A stretch of 64,000 nucleotides of DNA from an uncultured Alphaproteobacteria bacterium. Lineage in GTDB: Bacteria > Pseudomonadota > Alphaproteobacteria > MPNO01 > UBA2964. Every line of letters starts with the position of its first letter. The stretch's first letter is position 1. Made by a program: the position numbers and the translations under genes. The DNA lies in contig CALSLP010000004.1 in the NCBI GenBank assembly GCA_943787225.1, positions 310,001 through 374,000 on the forward strand, written 5' to 3'. This document shows positions 46,655 to 55,033 of this stretch, piece after piece. The notes under the pieces were generated by a model. The model was not told where the DNA came from and searched no databases. It saw only the letters and a program-made list of their open reading frames with translations.

Positions 46655-47065
46655 TTAGCTGGTCATGCAGGCCGCATTAAGCAACCCACCTGTCAAAGAG
46701 GCACCGCCAAGCCATATACCGCTGGCGATCTCGCCCTTTTCAATCCGCTCCGAGATTTTAGGGACCGGCAACCGCACCAGATAAAACACCACGATTTGAA
46801 TGACCAACGCGATCAGACCCCATAAAACGCAATCCAGCAGCGCCGCCGAATGGGCGATCGCACTGACCAGAGGCAACGAAAACCCGATCAGGCTACCCAC
46901 CATCGCTGTAGAGGCTGCGGCATTATTGTCGCGGATGAGTTTAATCTCATCATGGGGCGTCACCCACATATACACGACCATGTACACCAGAGTGAGACCA
47001 ACAGCCGTTCCGAGATAGGACAGGAACAACGGGAGTTCGTTTAGCGATATTCCAACAGTCTCCAC
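46655..47065 (-). CDS. DUF350 (YjfL-like) membrane protein
   Basis: A 136-residue protein with four transmembrane helices, starting at GTG with AAAGG nine bases before it. ELPLFLSYLGTAVGLTLVYM, GFSLPLVSAIAHSAALLDC and IWLGGASLTGGLLNAACMTS are typical of DUF350, usually found next to DUF1190 and YjfC ligase genes. This gene is intact, unlike its two partners. The biochemical role of the trio is unknown. Confidence 0.85.
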   Translation of the reverse strand: METVGISLNELPLFLSYLGTAVGLTLVYMVVYMWVTPHDEIKLIRDNNAAASTAMVGSLIGFSLPLVSAIAHSAALLDCVLWGLIALVIQIVVFYLVRLPVPKISERIEKGEIASGIWLGGASLTGGLLNAACMTS

Positions 47066-47194
47066 GACATAGAGCCTTTTAACGTTTCCACCAATATGGC
47101 GGCACGCTACCACGCTTTATGGTTCGCAAAAAGCGGTTATCCCCGCTTATCGCCCGACATCCCGATCAATCGCGGAAAACCTCCCAAGACCGAT

Positions 47195-48855
47195 TTATAT
47201 CGAGACGTCGATATCACCGAGGCGTTTGGTGAGTTTCTGGTTCTCCGAATAATCAACCGGCACCGCGATGATGGCGGGCTTATCCTGGGCAAAGGCGTCT
47301 TCCAAGGCGCCCTGTCACCTGGCCTGGTCCGTCGAGCACTCTGCCCCAGATACCAAAGGCCTGGGCAAGAAGCTCAAAATCGGGATTGTTGAACTTGAGA
47401 TCGGAATGCTTGCCGTCAAAATGGTTCTGTTGCTTCCACTTGATCAGCCCATACTCGCCATCGAGCCACACCATATTGACGGTGTTGAGACCAAGCCGGG
47501 CCGCGGTCTCCAGATCCTGCACATTCATCAGAAACCCGGCATCACCGCTGATCGACATGATCTTGCGATCCGGAAACGCCATCTTGGCACCAAGCGCGCC
47601 AGGCATCGCAAACCCATAGTGCAGAACCCGTTCGAGATCAGGCAGGTATTGGCCTCCTGGCACTGATAGTAGCGCGCGATCCACATCTTATGGGCGCCGA
47701 CATCCGATAGCAGAATATCATTGTCACCCATGAACGCCCGCACATCATTGAGGATGCGCTGCGGTTTCATCGGGAAGGAGTCGTCATCTTTCTCAGCCGC
47801 GAGGTCATCGACGATAGTCTGGCGCAGCTCCGCCCATTTTCCGATATCAAACAGCGGCAAGATTTCACCGTGACGGCGGTTAATCTCTTCATTGATCTGC
47901 CACAAACCGTCCGCCAGATCTGACACCACATCGACATCGAACCGGATAGAACTGGTCAATCTCCGCTGGTTCGAAATCAACATGGAACGATTTTATGATT
48001 GCGTCCAGCATTCCAGGCCTCCGGCGAATATTCGACAAGATCATAGCCGACAGTGATCACAACATCGGAATCAGCAAACGCCTTGATGACATGATCGCGG
48101 CCCTGCAACCCCATGGTAAACAGGCTATGCTGGTCATCCATCGGCACGGCGCCCTTGCCCATAAAGGTGTTCACCACCGGGATACCGGTTTTCCGGGCGA
48201 GACGCCGCAGCTGTGTCGCGGCGCGTTTCCGGACTGACCCATTACCGGCCAGGATAACCGGGGATTTAGCATTCGTGATGAGATCAACCGCTCTTGTGAC
48301 AGCCTTATGATCGGCGGCGGGGCGACGCGTCGCCGATACGACCATCGGTGTCTCATCGGTATCGCGCTTAGCAATGTCTTCGGGCAACTCAATCACCGTC
48401 ACGCCGGGTTTCTCGGCCTCAGCAATCTTGAATCCCTTGCGGACGATTTCAGGAATGGATTGTGCCGTATAGACACTATGGGCCCATTTGCTGATCGGCT
48501 TCATCATGCCAATCGCATCCATGTTCTGATGGCTTTCCTTATGGAGACGGCGCGTCGAGCCCTGCCCGATGATCGCAACAACCGGCGAGCGGTCCATATT
48601 GGCATCGGCCAGCCCGGTGACGAGGTTGGTCGCCCCCGGCCCCAGTGTCGCGAGACACACACCTGCTTTACCGGTCAGCCGACCATAAGTATCCGCCATA
48701 AAGGCGGCAGCTTGCTCATGCCGGCAGAGCACAAACTCTATATCGCTGTCTAACAGCGAAATCATGAGATCGGCGTTTTCCTCGCCGGGAACGCCAAAGA
48801 TGCGCTCAACGCCTTCTGCTTCAAGGCATTTTACAAATAAATCGGATGCTTTCAT
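47195..48855 (-). pseudogene. ThDP-dependent acetolactate-synthase-like enzyme, frameshifted
   Basis: About 553 codons. The first 290 are intact: GVERIFGVPGEENADLMISL, the ThDP-activating Glu in LCRHEQAAAFMAD, and QGSTRRLHKESHQNMDA. The C-terminal ThDP block, ISGDAGFLMNVQDLETAA and MVWLDGEYGLIKWKQQNHF, is also readable. Frame breaks occur near 47985, 47650 and 47305. Features resemble catabolic acetolactate synthase (AlsS) or related pyruvate enzymes; no regulatory subunit is adjacent. The stop TAA is at 47195-47197. The 3' end AIIAVPVDYSENQKLTKRLG confirms the family end. Confidence 0.78.
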
Positions 48856-48904
48856 CGAACACTCTCCATTTTGGCGTTAACCATAGTTGGTGAGTGTTAA
48901 CCAA

Positions 48905-48939
48905 AAGAAAACCCCGGCGTTCCATTCGGAAGCCGGGGC
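48905..48939 (-). terminator. Rho-independent terminator of the fourth UbiD-family gene
   Basis: On the minus strand AGCCCCGGCT, loop, ACGCCGGGGT followed by TTTCTTTT, 37 bases past the stop at 48976. It separates the UbiD gene from the ThDP enzyme gene downstream. Confidence 0.85.
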
Positions 48940-48975
48940 TGTCTTCAACTTATCGTTAGTTAGTCGGGTTTTGGA

Positions 48976-50543
48976 TCAACCGTGACCGGTTTCACCCAAC
49001 CAGCGGAAATACGGATCCTGCATATTCTTGAGATTGGCGATCTCGTCTTCACTGAGCCATTTGGAGAAATCCATCTGATCGACGGGATATTTTGACCGCT
49101 CATAAACCTGCTCACCGAGCGGCGCCGTCGCATCAATGCCCATGCCACCGTCAGAGACCGAGATATTGCCGATCTTCAGCTCTGATGGCTGGAAAGCCTG
49201 GCCGCGGCCATATTCGTTATAAACGACGTAATCCTTCTGGGCCGAGGCCCGTGACTGGATCGCCCACATCACGTCTTCTGGCTGCCACGGATCGATATCC
49301 TCATCGACCACGACCACCAGCCGCATACCACGATACAGCCCCATGATGGCGGTCAGCAGGTTGCGCTGCATGCCTTCATCAGAACGGCGGCGTTTATTGA
49401 CCTGGATGACCAGCCCGCCCCACAGGGTAAGACCCAGCCAGCTCGCGACATCTTTGACAAAGCCCGGCGCCATGCGTTCGCACAGCTCAAAGACACTGGC
49501 GCACATGAACGGGGCTTCATACCAGAACGCGCCAAAATGCGGCGTGTAAACAATCGGATTCTTTCTTACGACGGGTCACCGCCGTCAGCTCAAACGCGCG
49601 CGGTGTGCGATAGGCATGGCCCATCGAGCGCGCCCATTCGGGATGCAGAAGCGCAACACCCTGTTTGCCAAGACGTTCGGCTTCCTCGGTTTCCCAAACA
49701 CGCTCGCCTTCAAGGACATAGCCTTCAAGAGACCATTCGGAATTGGCGATGGTATAGGCATCAACCGTGCGCGCCTTCACAACATCAACCGGGAAGCCCT
49801 GAATAGCACCGGCAAAGCCGAGCTTGTCAGTCTGGCCGGGGAAGATCACCGGATTCATCGTCGACACCGAGACCAGTTCCGGGCCAACCGGCGGACAGAT
49901 ATTGACCGTGCACGGTACTTTCTTGCCCGGGTGATGCGAACAGATCACATCGCCAGCACCGCCTGGCACCATATTGATCGAGGCGTATTTCTGCCCTTCC
50001 CGGAACGACATGCGATACATCGAGATCTGGCTGCCGCCACCGGGAACCCAGGGTTCGCCCATAAACAGATGCGAACCCGCGCCAAATATCTGGCCACCAT
50101 CGTCAAACGTATGCGTCGCGACCGGGATGATGTCGTGGATATGATCGAAATCCTTGCCCGGGATCAGCACTTCTTCATGGACCGGGGCGTCATCAACGAT
50201 CCGCGGCGGGATCGGATTGCTCACCTGTTTGAGAAGCTGATGCTTGATATCGCGGAAATCTTCTGCGCCATGGAAGCGATTGACCCGTTCCTTGCGCGAA
50301 TAGAGGTTGGAGATCATCCGGACACGCCGGATAGCCCTTGATGTTATTGGCAACGATGACTTTGGAATTATCGAATGCCTTGGTGATCGTGCACATCTCA
50401 ACCAGCGGATCGACCTCGCCGTCGATATACTGAACATCGTCACCAAGCCAGTCGAGCGTGGTCCGCAGATCAACCAGCGCTTCTTCGCGCGTCAGCCCGT
50501 TCGCCCCTTTTTCTTCCAGCTTTACAGCCATCTGGTCTGCCAT
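48976..50543 (-). pseudogene. Divergent UbiD-family decarboxylase (copy 4), frameshifted
   Basis: About 520 codons in three frames. First MADQMAVKLEEKGANGLTRE to NNIKGYPACPDDLQ; break near 50325; then FHGAEDFRDIKHQLLKQ and NPIPPRIVDDAPVHEEV; break near 49530; then LVVVVDEDIDPWQPEDVMWA and YFRWLGETGHG. The VVVDEDID block fixes it as UbiD family. In place of EGPFGEW it has LEGERVWETEEAERLGKQGV, so it belongs to a different subfamily from copies 1-3. A perfect operator-like palindrome lies just upstream (50574-50607), probably bound by the MarR at 136-570. Confidence 0.8.
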
Positions 50544-50573
50544 GATGTCTCCTCCTGCGGCGCTAAATCACAA

Positions 50574-50607
50574 AACTATAATTGTATGTGTACAAACAAT
50601 TATAGTT
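50574..50607. promoter_or_regulatory. Perfect palindromic operator before UbiD copy 4
   Basis: AACTATAATTGT (50574-50585) and ACAATTATAGTT (50596-50607) are exact inverted repeats around ATGTGTACAA. The inner 21 bases (50580-50600) match the site before the MarR gene (615-635) at 18 positions, in the same orientation. The left edge is 31 bases upstream of the start codon, so binding would cover the promoter. Confidence 0.75.
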
Positions 50608-50651
50608 CGACGTCAAGCAAACCAACAGCCCAAAAAATCATGTTCTCAATT

Positions 50652-50725
50652 GTCACCCCGGACCTGATCCGGGGTCCATGCCAGACACTATACAAATGGA
50701 TGCCGCATCAAGTGCGGCATGACGA
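50652..50725. repeat. REP-like palindrome pair
   Basis: GTCACCCCGGACCTGATC continuing CGGGGTCCATG at the left, and ATGCCGCATCAAGTGCGG continuing CATGACGAC at the right, with about 20 bases between. The right unit is the inverse of the left unit at 27539. Confidence 0.8.
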
Positions 50726-50834
50726 CAGGAGTGTGTCTTCGTTACTTTAAAGTCCAGTTGCCTGCCAGACTCGCCGACACCCCTAAATCCACTGTATAAT
50801 TACGGCAATACCATTTGGATGAAGGATCACTGCC

Positions 50835-51350
50835 ATGCTTGATGCCCCGCAATTCACCCCGCCTGCCCTGACCAACAAGGAAATGAAGGAACAAGAGGTC
50901 GCGCTTTCGGACAAAAAGACCCCTTACGTCTTTTCCCTCAAAGGCCAGCTCCTTGACCAGGGTCGCACCGATAGTGTGCTGGCGGCGACCGATGATCTGA
51001 CCATCCGACTCAAAATCTATGCCTCTGGCGGCGAGAACGAGCTGCACGCCCATCCGCATGAAGACCACAGCTTTATGATCCTGCAGGGCTCCGCCCGGTT
51101 CTTTGGCCCCGACGAAGAAGCGATCGAGCTTGGCCAGTGGGAAGGCATCATGCTGCCGCGCGGCAATCTCTATAAATTCTTCGCTACCAGCGAGGAACCT
51201 TTGGTCATGATCCGGGTCGGCAACCCGAACTATAAGAAGCAGGCCGCGCCCTATCGCCTTAATGCCGATGGCGAAGAAATGCGCGGCGATTCAAAGGAAA
51301 ACAAGACCGTGCCGGTAGTCTTCCGCGACGGCGCCTTTTTCGGCGATTGA
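50835..51350 (+). CDS. Cupin-domain protein
   Basis: A 171-residue single cupin. Motif one is NELHAHPHEDHSFMILQGSA with metal-ligand histidines and the conserved G; motif two is IMLPRGNLYKFFA. AAGGA lies eight bases before the ATG. Small cupins bind a metal and may be dioxygenases, isomerases or binding proteins; this one is unassigned. It is followed by a hairpin with a T-run. Confidence 0.85.
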   Translation: MLDAPQFTPPALTNKEMKEQEVALSDKKTPYVFSLKGQLLDQGRTDSVLAATDDLTIRLKIYASGGENELHAHPHEDHSFMILQGSARFFGPDEEAIELGQWEGIMLPRGNLYKFFATSEEPLVMIRVGNPNYKKQAAPYRLNADGEEMRGDSKENKTVPVVFRDGAFFGD

Positions 51351-51356
51351 GAACGG

Positions 51357-51388
51357 TTAGCCGCAAACCGCGGCTAGCTAATTCTTTT
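51357..51388 (+). terminator. Candidate terminator of the cupin gene
   Basis: TAGCCGC-AAACC-GCGGCTA hairpin starting seven bases past the stop, then GCTAATTC and TTTTT. The short spacer before the T-run is less than ideal. Confidence 0.55.
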
Positions 51389-51403
51389 TCAGATTTAGTG
51401 GGT

Positions 51404-52028
51404 TTAAGCGCGGGCTTTACGGCGCGCGGCGCCCTGGCAATAAACCGCGCCAATTCCAAAGAACAACAAGCCCCGGTGCCGGTATCCGGGTGAGGCATCG
51501 CCTTCAAGCTGAAAATCAACAGTCAGCGCCTAGGCTGCTGAACCACATGACGGGCCCCACCAGTCAATAGTAATCGTCATCGCAACGTCGACCGTCGCTT
51601 CCAGCTGAATAAACTTCGCTGAGGTCAAGCGTCGCATTCACTCAAATGATTGAAATCGCATTACCGGGCCTGCGAGCTGGTTGCGAGAGGGGCCACCAGA
51701 AATTCGTCACCGCAAGGCTGCGGGCAATCCCGGCGCCTGAAAACGCACCGCCGTCAAAATGACGATGGACCGGCCCAGGACCATTAAGCGTGATTTCGGC
51801 AAAGGAAATTGTATCGATGGTCGCTGAAGTCTCTCCAGCCTCCAGCGTTCCGCTGACCCCGGCACCGAAATACAGCGTTGCTGCCATGACCGAATAGGAC
51901 AAAAGGCCGGATTGAGAAGTCCAGTCGCTAAACACATCAATGAGTTCATCGGCAAGTCAGACGGCATGCGCCTGAAACGACATCAGGGCCGCGACACAGC
52001 TAACACCTAAAACACGCAGAAATTTCAA
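51404..52028 (-). pseudogene. Degenerate exported protein with C-terminal membrane tail
   Basis: A start TTG at 52028 (GAGGG nine bases upstream) gives a clean signal peptide, FLRVLGVSCVAALMSFQAHA, cut off by a stop after 23 codons. The next frame continues VFSDWTSQSGLLSYSVMAAT and ETSATIDTISFAEITLNG. A third part reads AKFIQLEATVDVAMTITIDW; the end reads GLLFFGIGAVY with Arg/Lys after it, like a PEP-CTERM tail but without a clear PEP. So it is an exported, probably sorted, protein with at least two or three frame breaks. Confidence 0.55.
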
Positions 52029-52113
52029 GCTCTTAATCCCTCAGCTAGTCCCCACAAGTATATATCGGACTTTATGGCATAAAACCTGCCAGGTCTGCAA
52101 AGATGGTCGAGAA

Positions 52114-52896
52114 CTATTCTTTGTAGGACGGGTCCAATCGATCCGCGAGACGCAGGCAGGCTGCCCAGTCTTTGCTACCGTTGAGAAACGCTCCAGCATC
52201 CTTGAACTGCTGCGCCGCGTATTCACAGGCGGCTTTATCCGGGATGAGATAATTACCCTCACCGGCGGCCAGCGCGGCAACCTGGCCTTTGCAGGCCATA
52301 TCGAGCCAGTGATGATTGACTACACATTCAGGTACGCTATTGCCGCAAATCAACGCACCATGGTTGCGTAGCAGCGCATATTTGCCGCCATCGAGATCCT
52401 TGATCAGCCGAGGCGTCATGGCAGCATCGAACTCGAAGCCATTGAAATCATGGTATTTCATCTCACCATAGAAGCGCATCGAATGCTGGCTGATCGGCAG
52501 CAACCCAAACTCGTGCGACGACACCCCCATGACCTCCGGCGTATGGGTATGAAGCACGGAATCGAGATCAGGACGGCCCTTGAGCATGGCCCCATGAATG
52601 ATCAGCGCGCCACCAATACAGTTCTTCCCCTCATGCGGTGCACCGGGATTACCATCGAGATCAAACTTGTGCAGCGAGCTGGCGGTAACCTCGTTAAACA
52701 TCCAGTCGGTCGGCTTGACCAGAAAATGATTGGGCTCGCCCGGCACCCGCAGGCTGAAATGGTTATAGGTCATGTCATTGACGCCGTAATGCGCCAGCAC
52801 CCGATGTCCTGCCGCCAGCGTGACCCGCGCCTCCCATTCTTCGGCGCTCACCTGATTACGGATAGAAGACGTGCTTTCAACGGCCTGAACGGACAT
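52114..52896 (-). CDS. Class II aldolase/adducin family protein
   Basis: A 260-residue protein starting at MSVQAVEST, with GAGAGG before the ATG. The longer upstream frame is the shadow of a Gly-rich neighbour. TYNHFSLRVPGEPNHFLV, VLHTHTPEVMGVSS (zinc histidines) and KYALLRNHGALICG are typical of the family. It may act as a zinc-dependent aldolase or as an adducin-fold dehydratase. It is the intact second class II aldolase of the window. Confidence 0.9.
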   Translation of the reverse strand: MSVQAVESTSSIRNQVSAEEWEARVTLAAGHRVLAHYGVNDMTYNHFSLRVPGEPNHFLVKPTDWMFNEVTASSLHKFDLDGNPGAPHEGKNCIGGALIIHGAMLKGRPDLDSVLHTHTPEVMGVSSHEFGLLPISQHSMRFYGEMKYHDFNGFEFDAAMTPRLIKDLDGGKYALLRNHGALICGNSVPECVVNHHWLDMACKGQVAALAAGEGNYLIPDKAACEYAAQQFKDAGAFLNGSKDWAACLRLADRLDPSYKE

Positions 52897-52954
52897 GGCT
52901 AAACCTCTCATTTCAATAGAACGTTGAAAGGAATTTATCGCCAAAGACCTGGCT

Positions 52955-53782
52955 TTAGCCACCGCCACCACACCCGCCACCGCCATCACCACCGGCCGTG
53001 AAGTGGCCGAGCCATCGCCGTGCATCCTCGGTCCATCATAGCGACCGTCCCGGCCAGCATCGCCAGATTACCATCTTCCCGCAGCCGCCGTGAGCTCAGC
53101 GACTCCTCGCGGGCCATGACAGCCGCTGCACATCAGCCAGAACGCCCCGGCGCACAGCGCAACCCACTGGTAGCCCAGAATAACCAGCACAATGCCAGCG
53201 ACCATCGCCCCCAGCGGAACATCCGGAACTGCTGAATGGTTGGCTTGCGGATGACCCAGTTCTGCGCGGCATTGACCCGGCGCATTGCACTGACATCTGA
53301 AAGCGATCGCGCGGCGAGCGGCCAGATATCGGCAGGCGGCCGGTCGCCGAGACATCGCCTGATAGGACTTCCGAGCGTGCGCTGATACTGCTCCCAGTAT
53401 TTCTCCGCCTCGGCTTGCCGCCCTTGGTCGGGCCGTGATGCACGATGCATCTCCAGCACATCTTTGCAAAATTCATCCCAGTAATTTTTGCTATAGGTCA
53501 GATGCAGATGCCAAGCCTGATCAACCGCGTCAGACGGCGTCACCTCATGGCCAGCGCGGATCGCCAGATAGACAAACCGCTTATATTCCTCGACCACGCG
53601 GCTGGCATAATCAGGCTTCCAGCCATTCTCACGCGCCAAACGCGCGGCAAAGCTCAGTTCGGCATCCGGTCGTCAAGTCAAACTGAGGCTTCGATCTTTT
53701 GCCAAAGCGGATCGTTTTGCGGATCAATGACCGGCAGTTTACCGGTTCGATCAGATGAGTTGGGTTCCGTGGAGTCAGGCAT
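52955..53782 (-). pseudogene. TIGR04222-like membrane protein with Gly/Cys tail, frameshifted
   Basis: MPDSTEPNSSDRTGKLPVID begins at 53782 after AGGAGGG. After a break near 53670, LSFAARLARENGWKPDYASR leads into VVEEYKRFVYLAIRAGHEV and DQAWHLHLTYSKNYWDEFC, the hallmark of the glycine-rich TIGR04222 group. The last frame ends in GGDGGGGCGGGG with stop at 52955-52957, the expected tail. Between, hydrophobic segments (VAGIVLVILGYQWVALCAGA) suggest membrane spans. At least two indels. The function of the family is unknown. Confidence 0.68.
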
Positions 53783-53826
53783 GGCGCACCCTCCTTTCCC
53801 CCGAACTATATAGGGCTATTTTGCCG

Positions 53827-54924
53827 TTAGTCGCGGATATCCTGCAGGAACCATTCGGTTGGCATATGGCGGCCGACCTTGGCTTCCAGCGCCTTTTCAT
53901 AGACCAGCCCGCCGACTGACGAGAACTGCAGGCCCTGATTTCCAACGTTATGGTAAAACGTGATCTGATCATCATCGGTGCGGCCAATAGAGGGATCATT
54001 GATCAGATCGCCAAAGGTCGGGAAATCGACGATGAAGTTGAAGTTCTCCTGCTTCTCCGGCAGGCGCTTGCGTTCTTCCTCCGAGCCCGCGACCCAGGCC
54101 AGCGGACTGTGACCGACACCCTTTTCAGTGCCCTTACTGTCGATATCGAGACCGCCACTACCCTGTGAAATTCGAACGTCGACTCGCTCAAGAACTTCGT
54201 TGGAAATTTCCATCGGGCCAAGCATCGTGACATGCTGTCCCGGCGATAGCCATTCGGCATCGAAGGTCGGCTCCATCGAGTCTGAACAGCTCGAAACAAT
54301 GTCAACGCCACGCACAGCTTCTTCAGCAGTATCAACAGGTTGTATCTCAATATTAAGACGACGGCTCATCTCAGAGGCATAGGCCTCGCGATTGGCTTTG
54401 GTCGGGCTATAGACCTTTACCTTGGTGATCCCGCGCACCGCGCAATAGGCCTGCAGATAGGTCCGTGCCATGCCGCCGGAGCCCAGCATCCCGATCGTCG
54501 TAGCGTTCTCGCGGGCGAGATATTTGGCGCCAATGCCACCGCCGCCACCGACCCGCATATGCTGCAGCACGCCATCATTGATAAAGGCCAGCGGTTCGCC
54601 ATTCATCGCCGAGAACAACATGATCAGCCCGCAATAGGTGCCGGGCTCAACACAGTATTTATCCTCGGTCCAGCTGCCATCCTCGGCGCGCGGCCAGGTC
54701 ATGATGTCGGACTTCATGCGGATGGCGAGATAGCCGCCGGAACAACCTTCCATCGTGCCCCAACGGTAATAGCCGTCATCGCGCTCACAGGGCGCGTAAA
54801 TGTCGGAACGAGGCCGGTGGGTCGCCTTGCCCGCTGCGAGATCACGGAACGCCTGTTCCTGCGCCGCAATGCAATCCTCCATATTCAGGATTTCTTCAAC
54901 GACATCGTTATGAATGAACAGCAT
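53827..54924 (-). CDS. Ornithine cyclodeaminase / mu-crystallin family protein
   Basis: A 365-residue protein with the two-domain fold of the family. The substrate half is N-terminal (AIRMKSDIMTWPRAEDGS); the Rossmann motif is TIGMLGSGGMARTYLQAYCA and DIVSSCSDSMEPTFD follows. The length, some 40 residues above ornithine cyclodeaminase, and an N-terminal acidic insertion suggest the tyramine-oxidase-subunit-B-like subgroup. The reaction is unknown. A long palindrome lies 23 bases upstream. Confidence 0.85.
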   Translation of the reverse strand: MLFIHNDVVEEILNMEDCIAAQEQAFRDLAAGKATHRPRSDIYAPCERDDGYYRWGTMEGCSGGYLAIRMKSDIMTWPRAEDGSWTEDKYCVEPGTYCGLIMLFSAMNGEPLAFINDGVLQHMRVGGGGGIGAKYLARENATTIGMLGSGGMARTYLQAYCAVRGITKVKVYSPTKANREAYASEMSRRLNIEIQPVDTAEEAVRGVDIVSSCSDSMEPTFDAEWLSPGQHVTMLGPMEISNEVLERVDVRISQGSGGLDIDSKGTEKGVGHSPLAWVAGSEEERKRLPEKQENFNFIVDFPTFGDLINDPSIGRTDDDQITFYHNVGNQGLQFSSVGGLVYEKALEAKVGRHMPTEWFLQDIRD

Positions 54925-54946
54925 GGCCCGGGCTCCCTGTACAATT

Positions 54947-54966
54947 TTTCATTATTGATAATGAAA
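54947..54966. promoter_or_regulatory. Palindrome upstream of the ornithine cyclodeaminase-family gene
   Basis: TTTCATTAT-TG-ATAATGAAA is a perfect 9-base inverted repeat 23 bases before the start codon. The ATAATGA core recalls Fur-type boxes, so iron control is possible, but other regulators bind similar AT-rich palindromes. Confidence 0.45.
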
Positions 54967-55033
54967 TTGTAGAGATCGATCCGCCGCCCGGCAATGTCAG
55001 GCGGCGGAATCCCCGATTAGGCAGACAAGCAGA

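Noticed and set aside
52897..53025. A 43-residue N-terminal extension of the class II aldolase
   Set aside because: The extension is the shadow frame of the Gly/Cys tail of the TIGR04222-like gene; a ribosome site favours the ATG at 52896.
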